Shown here piece after piece: positions 12,888-21,352 of a stretch of 64,000 nt of DNA (the stretch's first letter is position 1; every line of letters begins with the position of its first letter). The position numbers and the translations under genes are program-made. The notes beneath the pieces were generated by a model, which saw only the letters and a list, made by a program, of their open reading frames with translations, ran no database searches and was not told the origin of the DNA. The stretch comes from Streptomyces musisoli (GTDB taxonomy: Bacteria; Actinomycetota; Actinomycetes; Streptomycetales; Streptomycetaceae), in the NCBI RefSeq assembly GCF_016741855.1, contig NZ_JAERRH010000001.1, positions 1-64,000 on the forward strand. The letters run 5' to 3'.

Positions 12888-14084
12888 TCAGAGGAGGCCG
12901 TGCCGGGGCGGCTTGGTGCCGCCCAGCACGTAACGGCCGATGTGCTGGACCTTCCAGCGGGCCGGGTCGTGCAGGGTGTGAGTGCGCGCGTCGCGCCAAT
13001 AGCGGTGCAAACCCAGGGAGTCGAGCGCCGAGCGGGTGCCGGAAACCTCGAAAAGGGCGCTGGCGACCTCCAGGGCGGCCTCGGCCGCCGTCACTTTCGC
13101 GGTGGCCACCGCGATCGATGCCTCGGCGGCCGAGTCGTCGGTCAGATCGGCGCGGGCCTCGTCGACCGCGCGGGCGGCCTCGCGAAGCAACGCTTCGGCA
13201 GCCCTTGCTCTGATCGCCAGTTCGCCGAACCGCTGGATCAACAGCGGATCCTCCGCGGCGGTCGCGTGCCCTTCGGCGGCGCTCTCGAACCAGGGGCGGC
13301 TCTTCGTACGGACGAACTCCACCGCCTCGGCCAGGGCCCCGGAGGCGATCCCGGCATCGATGGCCGTGTGCAGCAACTGAGCTACCGCACCATGGAGTTG
13401 GGGGCCCTGGAAAGTGAGGTGGTGGGGCACGACGCGGTCGGCGGGCACGGGCACCGACTCCAGGCGGACGGTTCCGCTGGCGGTGGTGCGCTGTCCCATG
13501 CCGTCCCAGTCGTCCACGACCGTGAGGCCGGGCGCGTCGCGCGGGACGTAAGCCACGTGCAGCGTGTCGTCCTCGCAGCGGGCGAGGACGGGGATCCAGT
13601 GGGCGAACAGCGCGCCGGTGGAGTAGTGCTTGACGCCGTCGAGGATGTACGCCCCGTCCGGGCGCCGGGCGAGGCGGGTGCGGATGTCCTGGACGTGCTG
13701 GGTGCCCGCCTCGGACTGAGCGTTGCCGAACCGCTTGCCGGCCAGTACCTCGCCGAAGAAGAACTCCTGCTGCTCGTCGGTCCCCTGCCGACGCAGCACG
13801 TTGAGATACACGAAGTGGCTCTGCGGGATCTGGGCCAGGCTGGCGTCGGCGGCGGCAAGTAGCCGGAAGGTCTCGGCGAGCGTGTCCGCACGGACGTCCG
13901 CGCCGCCGAACCGGGCGGGCACGGTCACGGCGAGCAGCCCGGAGGCGGACAGCCGTTCCAGCTCCGCGTGCGGGAGCCTGCGCCGCGCGTCCCGTTCGGC
14001 GGCGCCCTTGCGGAAGTCCACGGCCAGCTCCGCAGCCACGGCAAGGGCCTCGGCGTCGTCCGCGATGACGCGCGCGACGCTCAT
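12888..14084 (-). CDS. sfnB: SfnB-type acyl-CoA dehydrogenase-like sulfur acquisition oxidoreductase
   Basis: A 398-residue acyl-CoA dehydrogenase-fold flavoprotein. Visible marks are the VPARFGGADV N-terminal segment, IPQSHFVYLNVLRRQG, the FGNAQSEAGTQ region, and a helical C-terminal half with GTRSALDSLGLHRYWRDARTH (20 residues), typical of DszC/SfnB enzymes. This group uses reduced flavin to oxygenate organosulfur compounds and typically clusters with sulfone/sulfonate genes. Start ATG 14084 overlaps the stop of the flavin reductase gene by 4 bp (ATGA), a strong sign of translational coupling and co-transcription. Confidence 0.9.
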   Translation of the reverse strand: MSVARVIADDAEALAVAAELAVDFRKGAAERDARRRLPHAELERLSASGLLAVTVPARFGGADVRADTLAETFRLLAAADASLAQIPQSHFVYLNVLRRQGTDEQQEFFFGEVLAGKRFGNAQSEAGTQHVQDIRTRLARRPDGAYILDGVKHYSTGALFAHWIPVLARCEDDTLHVAYVPRDAPGLTVVDDWDGMGQRTTASGTVRLESVPVPADRVVPHHLTFQGPQLHGAVAQLLHTAIDAGIASGALAEAVEFVRTKSRPWFESAAEGHATAAEDPLLIQRFGELAIRARAAEALLREAARAVDEARADLTDDSAAEASIAVATAKVTAAEAALEVASALFEVSGTRSALDSLGLHRYWRDARTHTLHDPARWKVQHIGRYVLGGTKPPRHGLL

Positions 14085-14638
14085 CCGACGGCCGCCAGCA
14101 GCGTCGTCCGCCCGCCCAGCGCGGCCGAGAACCGGTCCGTCACCTGCGCGAGAGCCTCGGCCGATGCCGACGCGACGGTCAGTGTTCCGTCCTCGCCCAC
14201 CGTGATGTCCTTGTCGAGCGTGAACCATCCCGGCGTGATGTGCGCAGGGCCCATGGAGGCCAGCACCGGGCGCAGCGCGTAGTCGATGGCCAGGACGTGG
14301 GCGGTGGAGCCGCCGGTGGCCAGCGGGAGGACCGTCTTGCCCGCCAGCGCGTACTGCGGGAGCAGGTCGAGCAGGGACTTCAGCAGTCCGGAGTAGGCGG
14401 CCTTGTAGACGGGGGTACCGATCATCACCCCGTCCGCCTGCTCGAACAGGGCGGTGGCCCGGAGGATCGCCGGGTGACCGAAGTCGGCCCCGAGCAGCGC
14501 CTCGGCGGGCAGGGTACGAACATCCAGCGCAATCACCTCGTGCCCCTGCGCGATGAGCCGCTCGTCCAGGTGGCGCAGCAGCCGAGCGGTGCGGGAGGTG
14601 GCGGAAGGGCTTCCGGAGACGGACAGGACAGTGGCCAT
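14081..14638 (-). CDS. ssuE: NAD(P)H-dependent FMN reductase, SsuE/MsuE-like
   Basis: A 185-residue flavodoxin-fold reductase with the FMN phosphate loop SVSGSPSATSRTARLL near the N-terminus and GTPVYKAAYSGLLKSLLD near residue 75, both typical of SsuE. It supplies FMNH2 to the two-component monooxygenases in the same operon (SfnG upstream; SfnB and SsuD downstream). It follows sfnG by 40 bp and overlaps sfnB by 4 bp. Confidence 0.93.
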   Translation of the reverse strand: MATVLSVSGSPSATSRTARLLRHLDERLIAQGHEVIALDVRTLPAEALLGADFGHPAILRATALFEQADGVMIGTPVYKAAYSGLLKSLLDLLPQYALAGKTVLPLATGGSTAHVLAIDYALRPVLASMGPAHITPGWFTLDKDITVGEDGTLTVASASAEALAQVTDRFSAALGGRTTLLAAVG

Positions 14639-14678
14639 GGGAGACCTTTCGGTTCGTCGTTTCGTGTGCGGGCCGCGG

Positions 14679-15815
14679 TCAGGCGTGGGCGGCGGCGGGC
14701 TCGGACGCGGCTTCTTGTGCCTCCAGTTCGCGCACCAGGGGCAGCACCCGCTTGCCGAAGTACTCCACCTCCTCCAGGTAGTGCAGGAAGCCGAGGAGGA
14801 AGAGGTCGACGCCGAGCCTCTTGTAGGCGACGATCCGCTCGGCGATCTGCTCAGGGGTGCCGATCAGACCCGTGCGGAAGCCGTCGTTGTACTGGACGAG
14901 GTCCTCGAACGTGGAGTCCTGCCACATGCCCTTGCCGTCGCCGGTGGACGGACCGGCCTGCTGGACGGCGTCGCGGAAGCCGTGCACGGCCTGGGCGTCG
15001 GCCTTGGCGACGATCTCGCGGAGCGTCTCGCGGGCCTCAGCCTCGGTGTCGCGGGCGATGAGGAAGCCGTTGAGGCCGAACTTCGGTGCGACGCGGCCCG
15101 CTTGGGCGGCGGAGGAGCGGACGTCGGCGATCTGCTCGGTGACGCCGTCGAAGTCCTTGCCGTTGGAGAAGTACCAGTCGGAGACGCGGCCGGCCATGGC
15201 GCGCGCGGCGGTGGAGTTGCCGCCCTGGAAGATCTCCGGGTGCGGGCGCTCGGGGGTGTTGAGTGGCTTGGGCTTGAGGGAGAAGTCGCGCAACCGGTAG
15301 AAGTCACCGGCGAGCTCGGCGTGGTCCTCGGTCCAGATCTTCCGCAGGGCGCGGATGAACTCCTCGGAGCGCCGGTAGCGCTCGTCGTGCTCCAGCCAGG
15401 GCTCGCCCAGCGCGGTGAACTCGCCCTTGAACCAGCCGCTGACGACGTTGACGGCGAAACGGCCGTTCGACAAGTGGTCGGCGGTGGCCCCGAACTTGGC
15501 GAGTACACCCGGGTGCCACAGGCCGGGATGCACGGCGGCGATGACCTTCAGCCGCTGCGTGGCGAGCAGCAGGGCGAGGCTGAAACCGGTCGACTCGTGC
15601 TGGTATTCGGCGCCGTAGCTCGCCATGTAGCGGACCTGGCTGAGCGCGTAGTCGAAGCCGTTGTTCTCGGCGAGGACGGCGAGTTCGCGGTTGTAGTCGT
15701 AGCCCCAGTCGGTGCGCTGCTCGATCTTGCTGGTGACCAGACCGCCACTGACGTTCGGCACCCAGTAGGCGAAGCGGACGGGATCGTATCCGGGGTGTGC
15801 GGAGGATGCAGGCAT
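14679..15815 (-). CDS. sfnG: FMNH2-dependent dimethylsulfone monooxygenase
   Basis: A 378-residue LLM monooxygenase. The FAYWVPNVSGGLVTSKIEQR opening, DWGYDYNRELA, and the VVSGWFKGEFTALGEPWLEH and HPEIFQGGNSTAAR segments are diagnostic of SfnG, which converts dimethylsulfone to methanesulfinate. It is the first structural gene of the sfnG-ssuE-sfnB-ssuD operon. Between it and the upstream leader ORF (15991-16071) lie 175 bp containing hairpins, so its expression is probably controlled after transcription starts. ATG 15815 is preceded by CAGGAG. Confidence 0.95.
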   Translation of the reverse strand: MPASSAHPGYDPVRFAYWVPNVSGGLVTSKIEQRTDWGYDYNRELAVLAENNGFDYALSQVRYMASYGAEYQHESTGFSLALLLATQRLKVIAAVHPGLWHPGVLAKFGATADHLSNGRFAVNVVSGWFKGEFTALGEPWLEHDERYRRSEEFIRALRKIWTEDHAELAGDFYRLRDFSLKPKPLNTPERPHPEIFQGGNSTAARAMAGRVSDWYFSNGKDFDGVTEQIADVRSSAAQAGRVAPKFGLNGFLIARDTEAEARETLREIVAKADAQAVHGFRDAVQQAGPSTGDGKGMWQDSTFEDLVQYNDGFRTGLIGTPEQIAERIVAYKRLGVDLFLLGFLHYLEEVEYFGKRVLPLVRELEAQEAASEPAAAHA

Positions 15816-15902
15816 GGGAACTCCTGGCAGGGAATGCTGCGCGGGCAGGACGAATGAGCTCCGCGGAATTCAGGCACGCTGGAGCGGCGTTTCACGAGAA
15901 AG

Positions 15903-15982
15903 CCGTCGTCACGACGGAAATGAGCCGGGACCGGAATTCACGGCAGGAAGTCGCAGAGGGAGCGGGTGGGAGGGTTTCCCTC
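15903..15982 (-). promoter_or_regulatory. Candidate attenuator hairpins between leader peptide and sfnG
   Basis: Reading the minus strand after the leader stop codon, GAGGG-AAA-CCCTC forms a small hairpin (15970-15982) starting only 8 nt downstream. The perfect palindrome CCGTCGTGACGACGG follows (15903-15917). No long T-run follows either, so Rho-dependent or translational attenuation is more likely than a simple intrinsic terminator. Function is inferred from the leader arrangement. Confidence 0.4.
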
Positions 15983-15990
15983 GGGTGCGC

Positions 15991-16071
15991 TCAGACCCGA
16001 CAGCGACAGAAGGCGCTGGAAACACGCGCAAGGTCGACGTGGCGCCGCCGCGTGAGGTCCTGTCGCTTCAT
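15991..16071 (-). CDS. Cys-containing leader peptide upstream of sfnG operon
   Basis: A 26-residue ORF whose core reads LTRRRHVDLARVSSAFCRC. It is nearly identical to the leader before the second sulfur operon at 22600-22677, sharing the DLTRRRH-DLA-VSSAFC core. Short actinobacterial peptides with this (H)(I/V)DLARVSSA(F/L)C pattern are known upstream of sulfur assimilation genes and are annotated as Cys-rich leader peptides. The proposed mechanism is that ribosome stalling at Cys codons under cysteine starvation raises downstream expression. The two Cys codons lie at positions 22 and 24, next to the stop. Conservation at two separate operons makes chance unlikely. Confidence 0.85.
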   Translation of the reverse strand: MKRQDLTRRRHVDLARVSSAFCRCRV

Positions 16072-16209
16072 GCCACCGATCGAACCAGGAGGGAGTCCGG
16101 CCGGTCAAGAATGCCCGGATGCGATTCCACATGCTGAGAGTCGGTATTCACGAGGTTGTGACAGGGATTCCCTTGAACCCGGTCCTCAGGAGGGCGCAGT
16201 CTCCTGTTC

Positions 16210-17136
16210 GTGCGTATCGAACAGCTCGAATACATCACTGCTGTCACACGGCTCGGTTCGCTGCGGCGGGCCGCCGAGGAACTGCACCTTTCCCAGCCGG
16301 CGCTCAGCGAGACCGTACGCAATCTTGAGCGCGAGCTGGGCGTGGACCTGCTGGAACGCAAGCGGTCCGGGGCGAAGATCAGCGACGAGGGACGCGAGCT
16401 GCTGCCGCACATCATGAGCGTGCTGGAAGCGGTCGACCGGCTGCGCGGCGCGGCCGGCGACCAGCACCGCATCAGCCGCATGGTCCGACTCGGCACGGTG
16501 AACACGGCTACCGTGCCGCTGGTCATCCCGGCCGTGCGCGAGTTCCGGGCCTCGCACCCGGTGACCCAGGTGGAGTTGGTCGGCGCGCAGCAGGCCGACA
16601 TCCACCGCGGGCTGTTGGAGGGCGCCTTCGACCTGGGACTGGTGAACTACCTCCGGGGCGACGACATGCCGCCCGGCTTCGAGACGACGGAGTTGCTCTG
16701 CGGCCGGCCGGTGGTGTGCGTGCGTCCGGACAGTCCGCTGGCGGCCCTGGACGCGGTGGACGCGGACAGTCTCCTGGCCGAGCCGCTGGTCGTGATGCGG
16801 TCCGGCTATGTGATGCACCGTTTCGTGCACCGGCTGCTCCGCGGCCGGGCTCCGTCCTTCTCGTACTCCACCGACGGCGCGGAGATGGGCAAGCTGATGG
16901 TGGCCGAGGGGCTGGGGGCCACGGTGCTGCCGGACTTCAGCGTCGTCGGCGACCCTCTGGAGCGACGGGGCGCGATCACTGTGCGGCCGCTCGCGGGGGA
17001 CACCACCGATGTACTTCTGGTACTGCAGCGCCGCCACTCCGGCTCCGTTCCGCGGGCGGTCCGCGACCTGCACGAGCTCTTCGTGCGCAACGCCCAGGCG
17101 TACGACGCTTCTTCGCGACGGCTGACGCAGGGATGA
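16210..17136 (+). CDS. LysR-family transcriptional regulator
   Basis: A 308-residue LTTR. The N-terminal winged helix-turn-helix reads MRIEQLEYITAV...LGSLRRAAEELHLSQPALS (helix-turn-helix about residues 15-40), followed by the linker helix and a periplasmic-binding-like effector domain from about residue 90. It is transcribed divergently from the sfnG operon and its leader, with 138 bp between. This is the usual arrangement for an LTTR acting on the neighbouring promoter, so a CysB/Cbl-like role in sulfur limitation is a reasonable inference. Start is GTG 16210. The AGGAGGG at 16188-16194 is unusually far away (15 nt), so the exact start is uncertain. Confidence 0.92.
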   Translation: MRIEQLEYITAVTRLGSLRRAAEELHLSQPALSETVRNLERELGVDLLERKRSGAKISDEGRELLPHIMSVLEAVDRLRGAAGDQHRISRMVRLGTVNTATVPLVIPAVREFRASHPVTQVELVGAQQADIHRGLLEGAFDLGLVNYLRGDDMPPGFETTELLCGRPVVCVRPDSPLAALDAVDADSLLAEPLVVMRSGYVMHRFVHRLLRGRAPSFSYSTDGAEMGKLMVAEGLGATVLPDFSVVGDPLERRGAITVRPLAGDTTDVLLVLQRRHSGSVPRAVRDLHELFVRNAQAYDASSRRLTQG

Positions 17137-17140
17137 CCCT

Positions 17141-17240
17141 GTGCTCATCGTCATGGGCGGGCGGCCTGCCCGGCACCGGCAAGACCACGCTCGCCCGTCT
17201 CCTGGCGGCCCCGAGAAGGCCCTCGGCCCGCGGCGCGGGC
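17141..17240 (+). pseudogene. Remnant of a P-loop kinase-like gene (frameshifted)
   Basis: Just after the LysR stop, GTG CTC ATC GTC ATG GGC GG encodes VLIVMGG. In the next frame the text continues as GGLPGTGKTTLARLLAA, a perfect Walker A P-loop as found in AAA/zeta-toxin-like kinases. The join needs a frameshift within the G/C run at about 17158-17165, and no further kinase sequence follows before the LLM gene end at 17307. This looks like the decayed 5' end of a lost gene. A sequencing error alone would not explain the missing remainder. Confidence 0.45.
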
Positions 17241-17306
17241 GGACTCCCGCCGCTCCGGGAAGTGGGAGCGGCGGCAGTCGCGAGCGGGCCGCCCACGGGA
17301 AGCGGT

Positions 17307-18632
17307 TCAGCCGTGGAACTGGTTCGCCGGGACCGGAAGGCCGTAGTGCTCGCGCAGGGTCGTGCCCTCGTACTCCTCGCGGAACAGGCCCTTGCCGCGC
17401 AGGATCGGCAGCACATGCTCCACGAAGGCCGCGAGGCCTGACGGCAGGGCGGGCGCCATGATGTTGAACCCGTCCGCGGCACCGCCCTCGAACCAGGCGA
17501 TGATCGTGTCCGCGATCTGCTCGGGCGTGCCGACGAACTCGAAGTGGCCGCGCCCGCCGCCGAGCCGGGAGATGATCTGGCGAACCGTCAGCCGCTCGCG
17601 CACCGCGAGATCGATGATCAGGTCGGAACGGCTCTGCGAGCCTTCCAGCTTCGGCCTGGCGAGGATGGAGTCCGGCAGAGGGTCGTCGAGTGCGAAGACC
17701 GACGGCTCGGTCTCGAACACGGCGGCCAGCTGGCGCAGTCCGTACTCCGGCACACGCAGCTCGTCGAACTCCCGTGCAAGCTCCCGGGCCTCCTCCTCGG
17801 TCGACCCGATGTACGGGACGATGCCCGGCAGGACGATCACACCGTCCGGGTCGCGCCCCGCGGTCCTGGTGCGGGCCTTGATATCGGCATAGAAGGCGGC
17901 GGCGCGTTCGTACGTCGTGTGGGCGGTGAAGATCGCCTCCGCGTGGCGGGCCGCGAAGTCCTTACCGTCCTCGGAGGAGCCGGCCTGGACGAGCAGCGGG
18001 TAGCCCTGCGGTGGACGCTCCACGTTGAGCGGGCCGGCCACCTTGAAGTACCGGCCATGGTGGCCGAGCCGGTGCAGCCGCGCGGGGTCGGCGTAGCGTC
18101 CCGTGGCCCTGTCCGCGAGGACGGCCTCGGCCTCCCAGCTGTCCCACAGCGCCTTGGCGACCTTCAGGAACTCGTCGGCGCGGGCGTAGCGCTCGGCGTG
18201 GCCCGGGCGGGCGTCGAGGCCGAAGTTGGCGGCCTCGTCAGCCCCGGCCGAGGTGACGATGTTCCAGCCGGCGCGGCCTGCGCTGACGTGGTCGACGGAC
18301 GCGAGCCGGCGGGCGAGGTTGTACGGCTCGTTGTAGGTCGAGGACACGGTCGCGATAAGGCCGATCCTGCTCGTCGCCTGGGACAGGGCGGTGAGCAGGG
18401 TCAGCGGTTCCAGCTGGCCCGGCGGCCGGAACTCGCCGGTTCCGATGAGGGCGGGGCCGTCCGCAAGGAACAGCGAGTCGAACTTGGCGCTCTCGGCGAG
18501 CCGGGCCAGCTCGATCCAGTGCCGGAGGTCGAAGTCGGCCCGCGGGTTGCTTTCAGGGAGCCGCCATGCTGCTTCATGGTGACCCGCCTCCATGAGGAAG
18601 GCGTTGAGGTGGAGCCGCCGTCTCGCGCTCAT
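17307..18632 (-). CDS. LLM-class flavin monooxygenase, NtaA/SnaA/DszA family
   Basis: A 441-residue flavin-dependent monooxygenase of the long NtaA/SnaA/DszA subgroup. Typical segments are LHLNAFLMEAGHHEAAWR at the start, FDSLFLADG, RAGWNIVTSAGADEAANFG, GRYFKVAGPLNVERPPQG and the late GHFEFVGTPEQIADTI. Relatives oxidise aromatic or sulfonated substrates using FMNH2 from a partner reductase, here probably the SsuE-like protein. ATG 18632 overlaps the ssuA stop by 4 bp, so it is the last gene of the tauD-ssuC-ssuB-ssuA operon. This suggests its substrate is an imported sulfonate or sulfate ester; the substrate is unknown. Confidence 0.9.
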   Translation of the reverse strand: MSARRRLHLNAFLMEAGHHEAAWRLPESNPRADFDLRHWIELARLAESAKFDSLFLADGPALIGTGEFRPPGQLEPLTLLTALSQATSRIGLIATVSSTYNEPYNLARRLASVDHVSAGRAGWNIVTSAGADEAANFGLDARPGHAERYARADEFLKVAKALWDSWEAEAVLADRATGRYADPARLHRLGHHGRYFKVAGPLNVERPPQGYPLLVQAGSSEDGKDFAARHAEAIFTAHTTYERAAAFYADIKARTRTAGRDPDGVIVLPGIVPYIGSTEEEARELAREFDELRVPEYGLRQLAAVFETEPSVFALDDPLPDSILARPKLEGSQSRSDLIIDLAVRERLTVRQIISRLGGGRGHFEFVGTPEQIADTIIAWFEGGAADGFNIMAPALPSGLAAFVEHVLPILRGKGLFREEYEGTTLREHYGLPVPANQFHG

Positions 18633-19687
18633 GAGGTGACCTTCAGCTTGGAGCTGTCGTAGCCGGCCGGGAGGAGGTTGTCGGTGATCGACTTGATGTC
18701 GACCTTCTTGGTGATCTGGCCCGCCTCCAGGAAGGCGTCGGCGAGCTTCTGCTCCAGCTCGATGTCCGACTGGTCCACCGGGGTCACCCGGTTCGAGTAG
18801 GCGGCCAGGGACGCCTTGGCGTCGTCCAGCGGGATGCCCTGCTCCTTCGAGAGCGCCTGCGCATACTTGTCGGGATTCTTGACGGCCCAGGCGAACTCCC
18901 GCGAGAGCCTCTTCAGGACGTCCGTGAGAGCCGCGCGTTTGGTCTTGTCCTTCAGGGACGTGTCACTGGCGACGTAGTAGCTGCTGGTCTGGTCGATCGG
19001 CGGCAGACCCTTCACCAGGATCCGCGCTCCGTTCTTGACCGCGATGGCCGACTGCGGGTTCCAGATCGACCAGGCGTCCACCTTGCCGGTGTTGAACGCC
19101 GTCGCGCCTGCCGCCGGGTCGAGGAAGACCAGCTTGGCGTCCTTGGGGGTGAGGCCGACGCTCTTCAGTGCGTTCAGTGCCAGACCGTGGGCCGAACTGC
19201 CCTGCGGGACGGCGATCCTCTTGCCCTTGAGGTCGGCTGCGGTGTTCAGCTTCGAGCCCTTCGGCACGATGATGTTCTCCACGGCCTGGTCGGGCGTGAG
19301 CGAGCGGTTGACGGCGACGACCTTGAAGCCGTATTCCTTCGCGGCACCCGTGATCGGCGGGACGTCGCCGACGCTGCCGAGGTCGATGTGGCCCGAGGCG
19401 GCGGCCTGCACGAGCGGCGGGCCGTAGGTGAACCGGGCGAACTTCACCTTGTAGGGCGCTTTGTCGAACACGCCGGTCAGCTTCGCCAGCTCCTGGCTGC
19501 CGTCACCGCCGTTGTCGCCGATGGTGAAGGTGTACTTGCTCCACTCGGGGTGCTTGGCGTCGCTCGTGTCGGCGGCGTTGCTCAGCGGCGCGTCGGTGTC
19601 CGACGACGACGATCCGCAGGCGACCAGGGTGCCCGCCAGGGCGAGCGAGCCGACGGCGCCGATGAGTCTGGTGGTCGTCTTTCGCAT
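18629..19687 (-). CDS. ssuA: ABC transporter sulfonate-binding lipoprotein, SsuA-like
   Basis: A 352-residue solute-binding protein with an N-terminal signal (MRKTTTRLIGAVGSLALAGT) and lipobox LVAC-G near residue 24. The mature part has the SsuA/TauA pattern: FARFTYGPPLVQAAASGHIDL, GDVPPITGA, IAVPQGSSAHG and KVDAWSIWNPQSA. It captures aliphatic sulfonates for the SsuBC permease. Start ATG 19687 was chosen because the upstream in-frame residues are not signal-like. The gene lies 43 bp after ssuB and overlaps the LLM gene by 4 bp. Confidence 0.93.
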   Translation of the reverse strand: MRKTTTRLIGAVGSLALAGTLVACGSSSSDTDAPLSNAADTSDAKHPEWSKYTFTIGDNGGDGSQELAKLTGVFDKAPYKVKFARFTYGPPLVQAAASGHIDLGSVGDVPPITGAAKEYGFKVVAVNRSLTPDQAVENIIVPKGSKLNTAADLKGKRIAVPQGSSAHGLALNALKSVGLTPKDAKLVFLDPAAGATAFNTGKVDAWSIWNPQSAIAVKNGARILVKGLPPIDQTSSYYVASDTSLKDKTKRAALTDVLKRLSREFAWAVKNPDKYAQALSKEQGIPLDDAKASLAAYSNRVTPVDQSDIELEQKLADAFLEAGQITKKVDIKSITDNLLPAGYDSSKLKVTS

Positions 19688-19730
19688 GGTTTGTCGTGCT
19701 TTCTGTGCTGGGTGAGGGTGTTCGGGGAAG

Positions 19731-20462
19731 TCAGTGCTGGCCGGCGAGGCCGAGGTCTTCCAGGAGCCGGGCGCGGAGTGTCTCGCGTGCGACGCTCGCC
19801 TCACGGTCCGCGGCGGAGAGGTGCACGTCGTGTGAGGTGCCGATACGGCCGTTGCTCATGACGACGATGCGGTCCGCCAGGGCGATCGCCTCGTCGACGT
19901 CGTGGGTGACGAGCAGCATGGCGGCGTGGTGCCTGGTCCGCAGCGCGCGTACGAGGTCGTGCATGCGCAGCCGTGTGATGGCGTCGAGGGCCGCGAACGG
20001 CTCGTCGAGCAGCACCAGTTCGGGCTCCGAGACCAGTGCTCGCGCGAGCGACACCCGCTGGGCCTCGCCTCCGGAGAGCTCCTTGGGCCATGCCTTCTCA
20101 CGGCCCGAGAGTCCGACCTCGGCGAGCACGTCGCGGGCCCGCTGGTCGGCGCCGGGTCCGTGCAGGCCGAGCGTGACGTTGCGCAGGACCCGTTGCCACG
20201 GCAGCAGCCGGTCGGCCTGGAAGACGATCGCACGCCGTGCCGGGACCTCCACACGCCCTCCGTCGGGCCGGTCCAGTCCGGCGAGCAGACGCAGAAGAGT
20301 GCTCTTGCCGCAGCCCGAAGGGCCGAGCAGGATCACCAACTCCTCGTCGGCGATCGTGAGGTCGAGGTGGTCGAGCACCACCCGGTCACCGAACCGACGG
20401 ACCACCTGCTCGACGGCGACCCCGGTCTGCCGACGGGTCTCGGTCGCGACAGCGCTGCTCAT
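19731..20462 (-). CDS. ssuB: ABC transporter ATP-binding protein, SsuB-like
   Basis: A 243-residue ABC ATPase: Walker A GPSGCGKST near residue 50, Q-loop FQADRLLPWQ, signature [16 protein letters not shown], Walker B ELVLLDEPFAALD, and switch His in LVTHDVDEA. The QADRLLPW Q-loop form is usual for nitrate/sulfonate/taurine importers. It overlaps the permease gene upstream by 4 bp and energises uptake through SsuC. Confidence 0.95.
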   Translation of the reverse strand: MSSAVATETRRQTGVAVEQVVRRFGDRVVLDHLDLTIADEELVILLGPSGCGKSTLLRLLAGLDRPDGGRVEVPARRAIVFQADRLLPWQRVLRNVTLGLHGPGADQRARDVLAEVGLSGREKAWPKELSGGEAQRVSLARALVSEPELVLLDEPFAALDAITRLRMHDLVRALRTRHHAAMLLVTHDVDEAIALADRIVVMSNGRIGTSHDVHLSAADREASVARETLRARLLEDLGLAGQH

Positions 20463-21352
20463 GACGCCTCATAACTGGGTCGCCACCGCAGCAGCACCCG
20501 CTCGAGAGCCCGGACGAACTGGTCGGCGAGCAGACCGAGGAGCGAGTAGACCACCAGCCCCACGAAGACCTGGTTGGTCTGGAGATAGGTCTGCCCCTGG
20601 GTGATGAGGAAGCCGAGTCCCTTGTCGGCGTTGACCGTTTCGGCGGCGACGAGGCCCAGCACGCTGTACGCGAGGGAGAACCTCAGACCGACCAGGAAGC
20701 CCGGCAGGGCTCCGGGCACCAGCACCCGCGTCACCAGGCGCCAGGTGCCCGCGCCCGTCGTGCGCGCCATCTCGATCAGCCGCTGGTCGACGCCCCGGAT
20801 CGCGGCGAACAGGTTGAGATACATCGGGACGCCGGCTCCGAAGGAGATCAGCAGCACCTTCGTGAGCTCGTCGATGCCGAACCACACGATCATCAGCGGC
20901 AGCACCGCGAGGAGAGGGATCGTGTTGAGCACCTGCACCAGGCCGTTGAACAGGTATTCACCGCTGCGCAGCAGCCCGCCGAGCACGCCGGTGATGACGC
21001 CCACCGTCAGCCCGATGGCGAGACCGGTGCCGGCCCGCTGCAGCGAGATGGCCAGGTCGGGCCCGAGGACGCCCTGCTGCCACAGATCGGCGGCGGACTT
21101 CACGATGGAGGTCGGTGCCGGAGCGTAGGTCTTCGCGAGCACTCCGGCCCGGGCGAGCACCTCCCAGGCGATGAGGATCACGACGGGAGTCGTGTAGATG
21201 CCCAGCGGCCAGCGCAGGCGCTCGAGGAGCGTGCTGATCGGCGTTCGACGGCGGGCGTCGCGCGGTAGGAACACCTCGCGTTCCCGCGCGCTCGTCGTCT
21301 TGGTGTCCGGGCTCTCGCCGACGGCAGGCGCCTTGAGGCTGAGTTCGGTCAT
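20459..21352 (-). CDS. ssuC: ABC transporter permease, SsuC-like
   Basis: A 297-residue inner-membrane permease. After a soluble N-terminus of about 50 residues there are six predicted helices starting at YTTPVVILIAWEVLARAG. The EAA loop is visible as EMARTTGAGTWRLVTRVLVPGALPG, where the ATPase docks. Sulfonate/nitrate/taurine permease family. ATG 21352 overlaps the tauD-like stop by 4 bp and its own end overlaps ssuB by 4 bp. Confidence 0.94.
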   Translation of the reverse strand: MTELSLKAPAVGESPDTKTTSAREREVFLPRDARRRTPISTLLERLRWPLGIYTTPVVILIAWEVLARAGVLAKTYAPAPTSIVKSAADLWQQGVLGPDLAISLQRAGTGLAIGLTVGVITGVLGGLLRSGEYLFNGLVQVLNTIPLLAVLPLMIVWFGIDELTKVLLISFGAGVPMYLNLFAAIRGVDQRLIEMARTTGAGTWRLVTRVLVPGALPGFLVGLRFSLAYSVLGLVAAETVNADKGLGFLITQGQTYLQTNQVFVGLVVYSLLGLLADQFVRALERVLLRWRPSYEAS

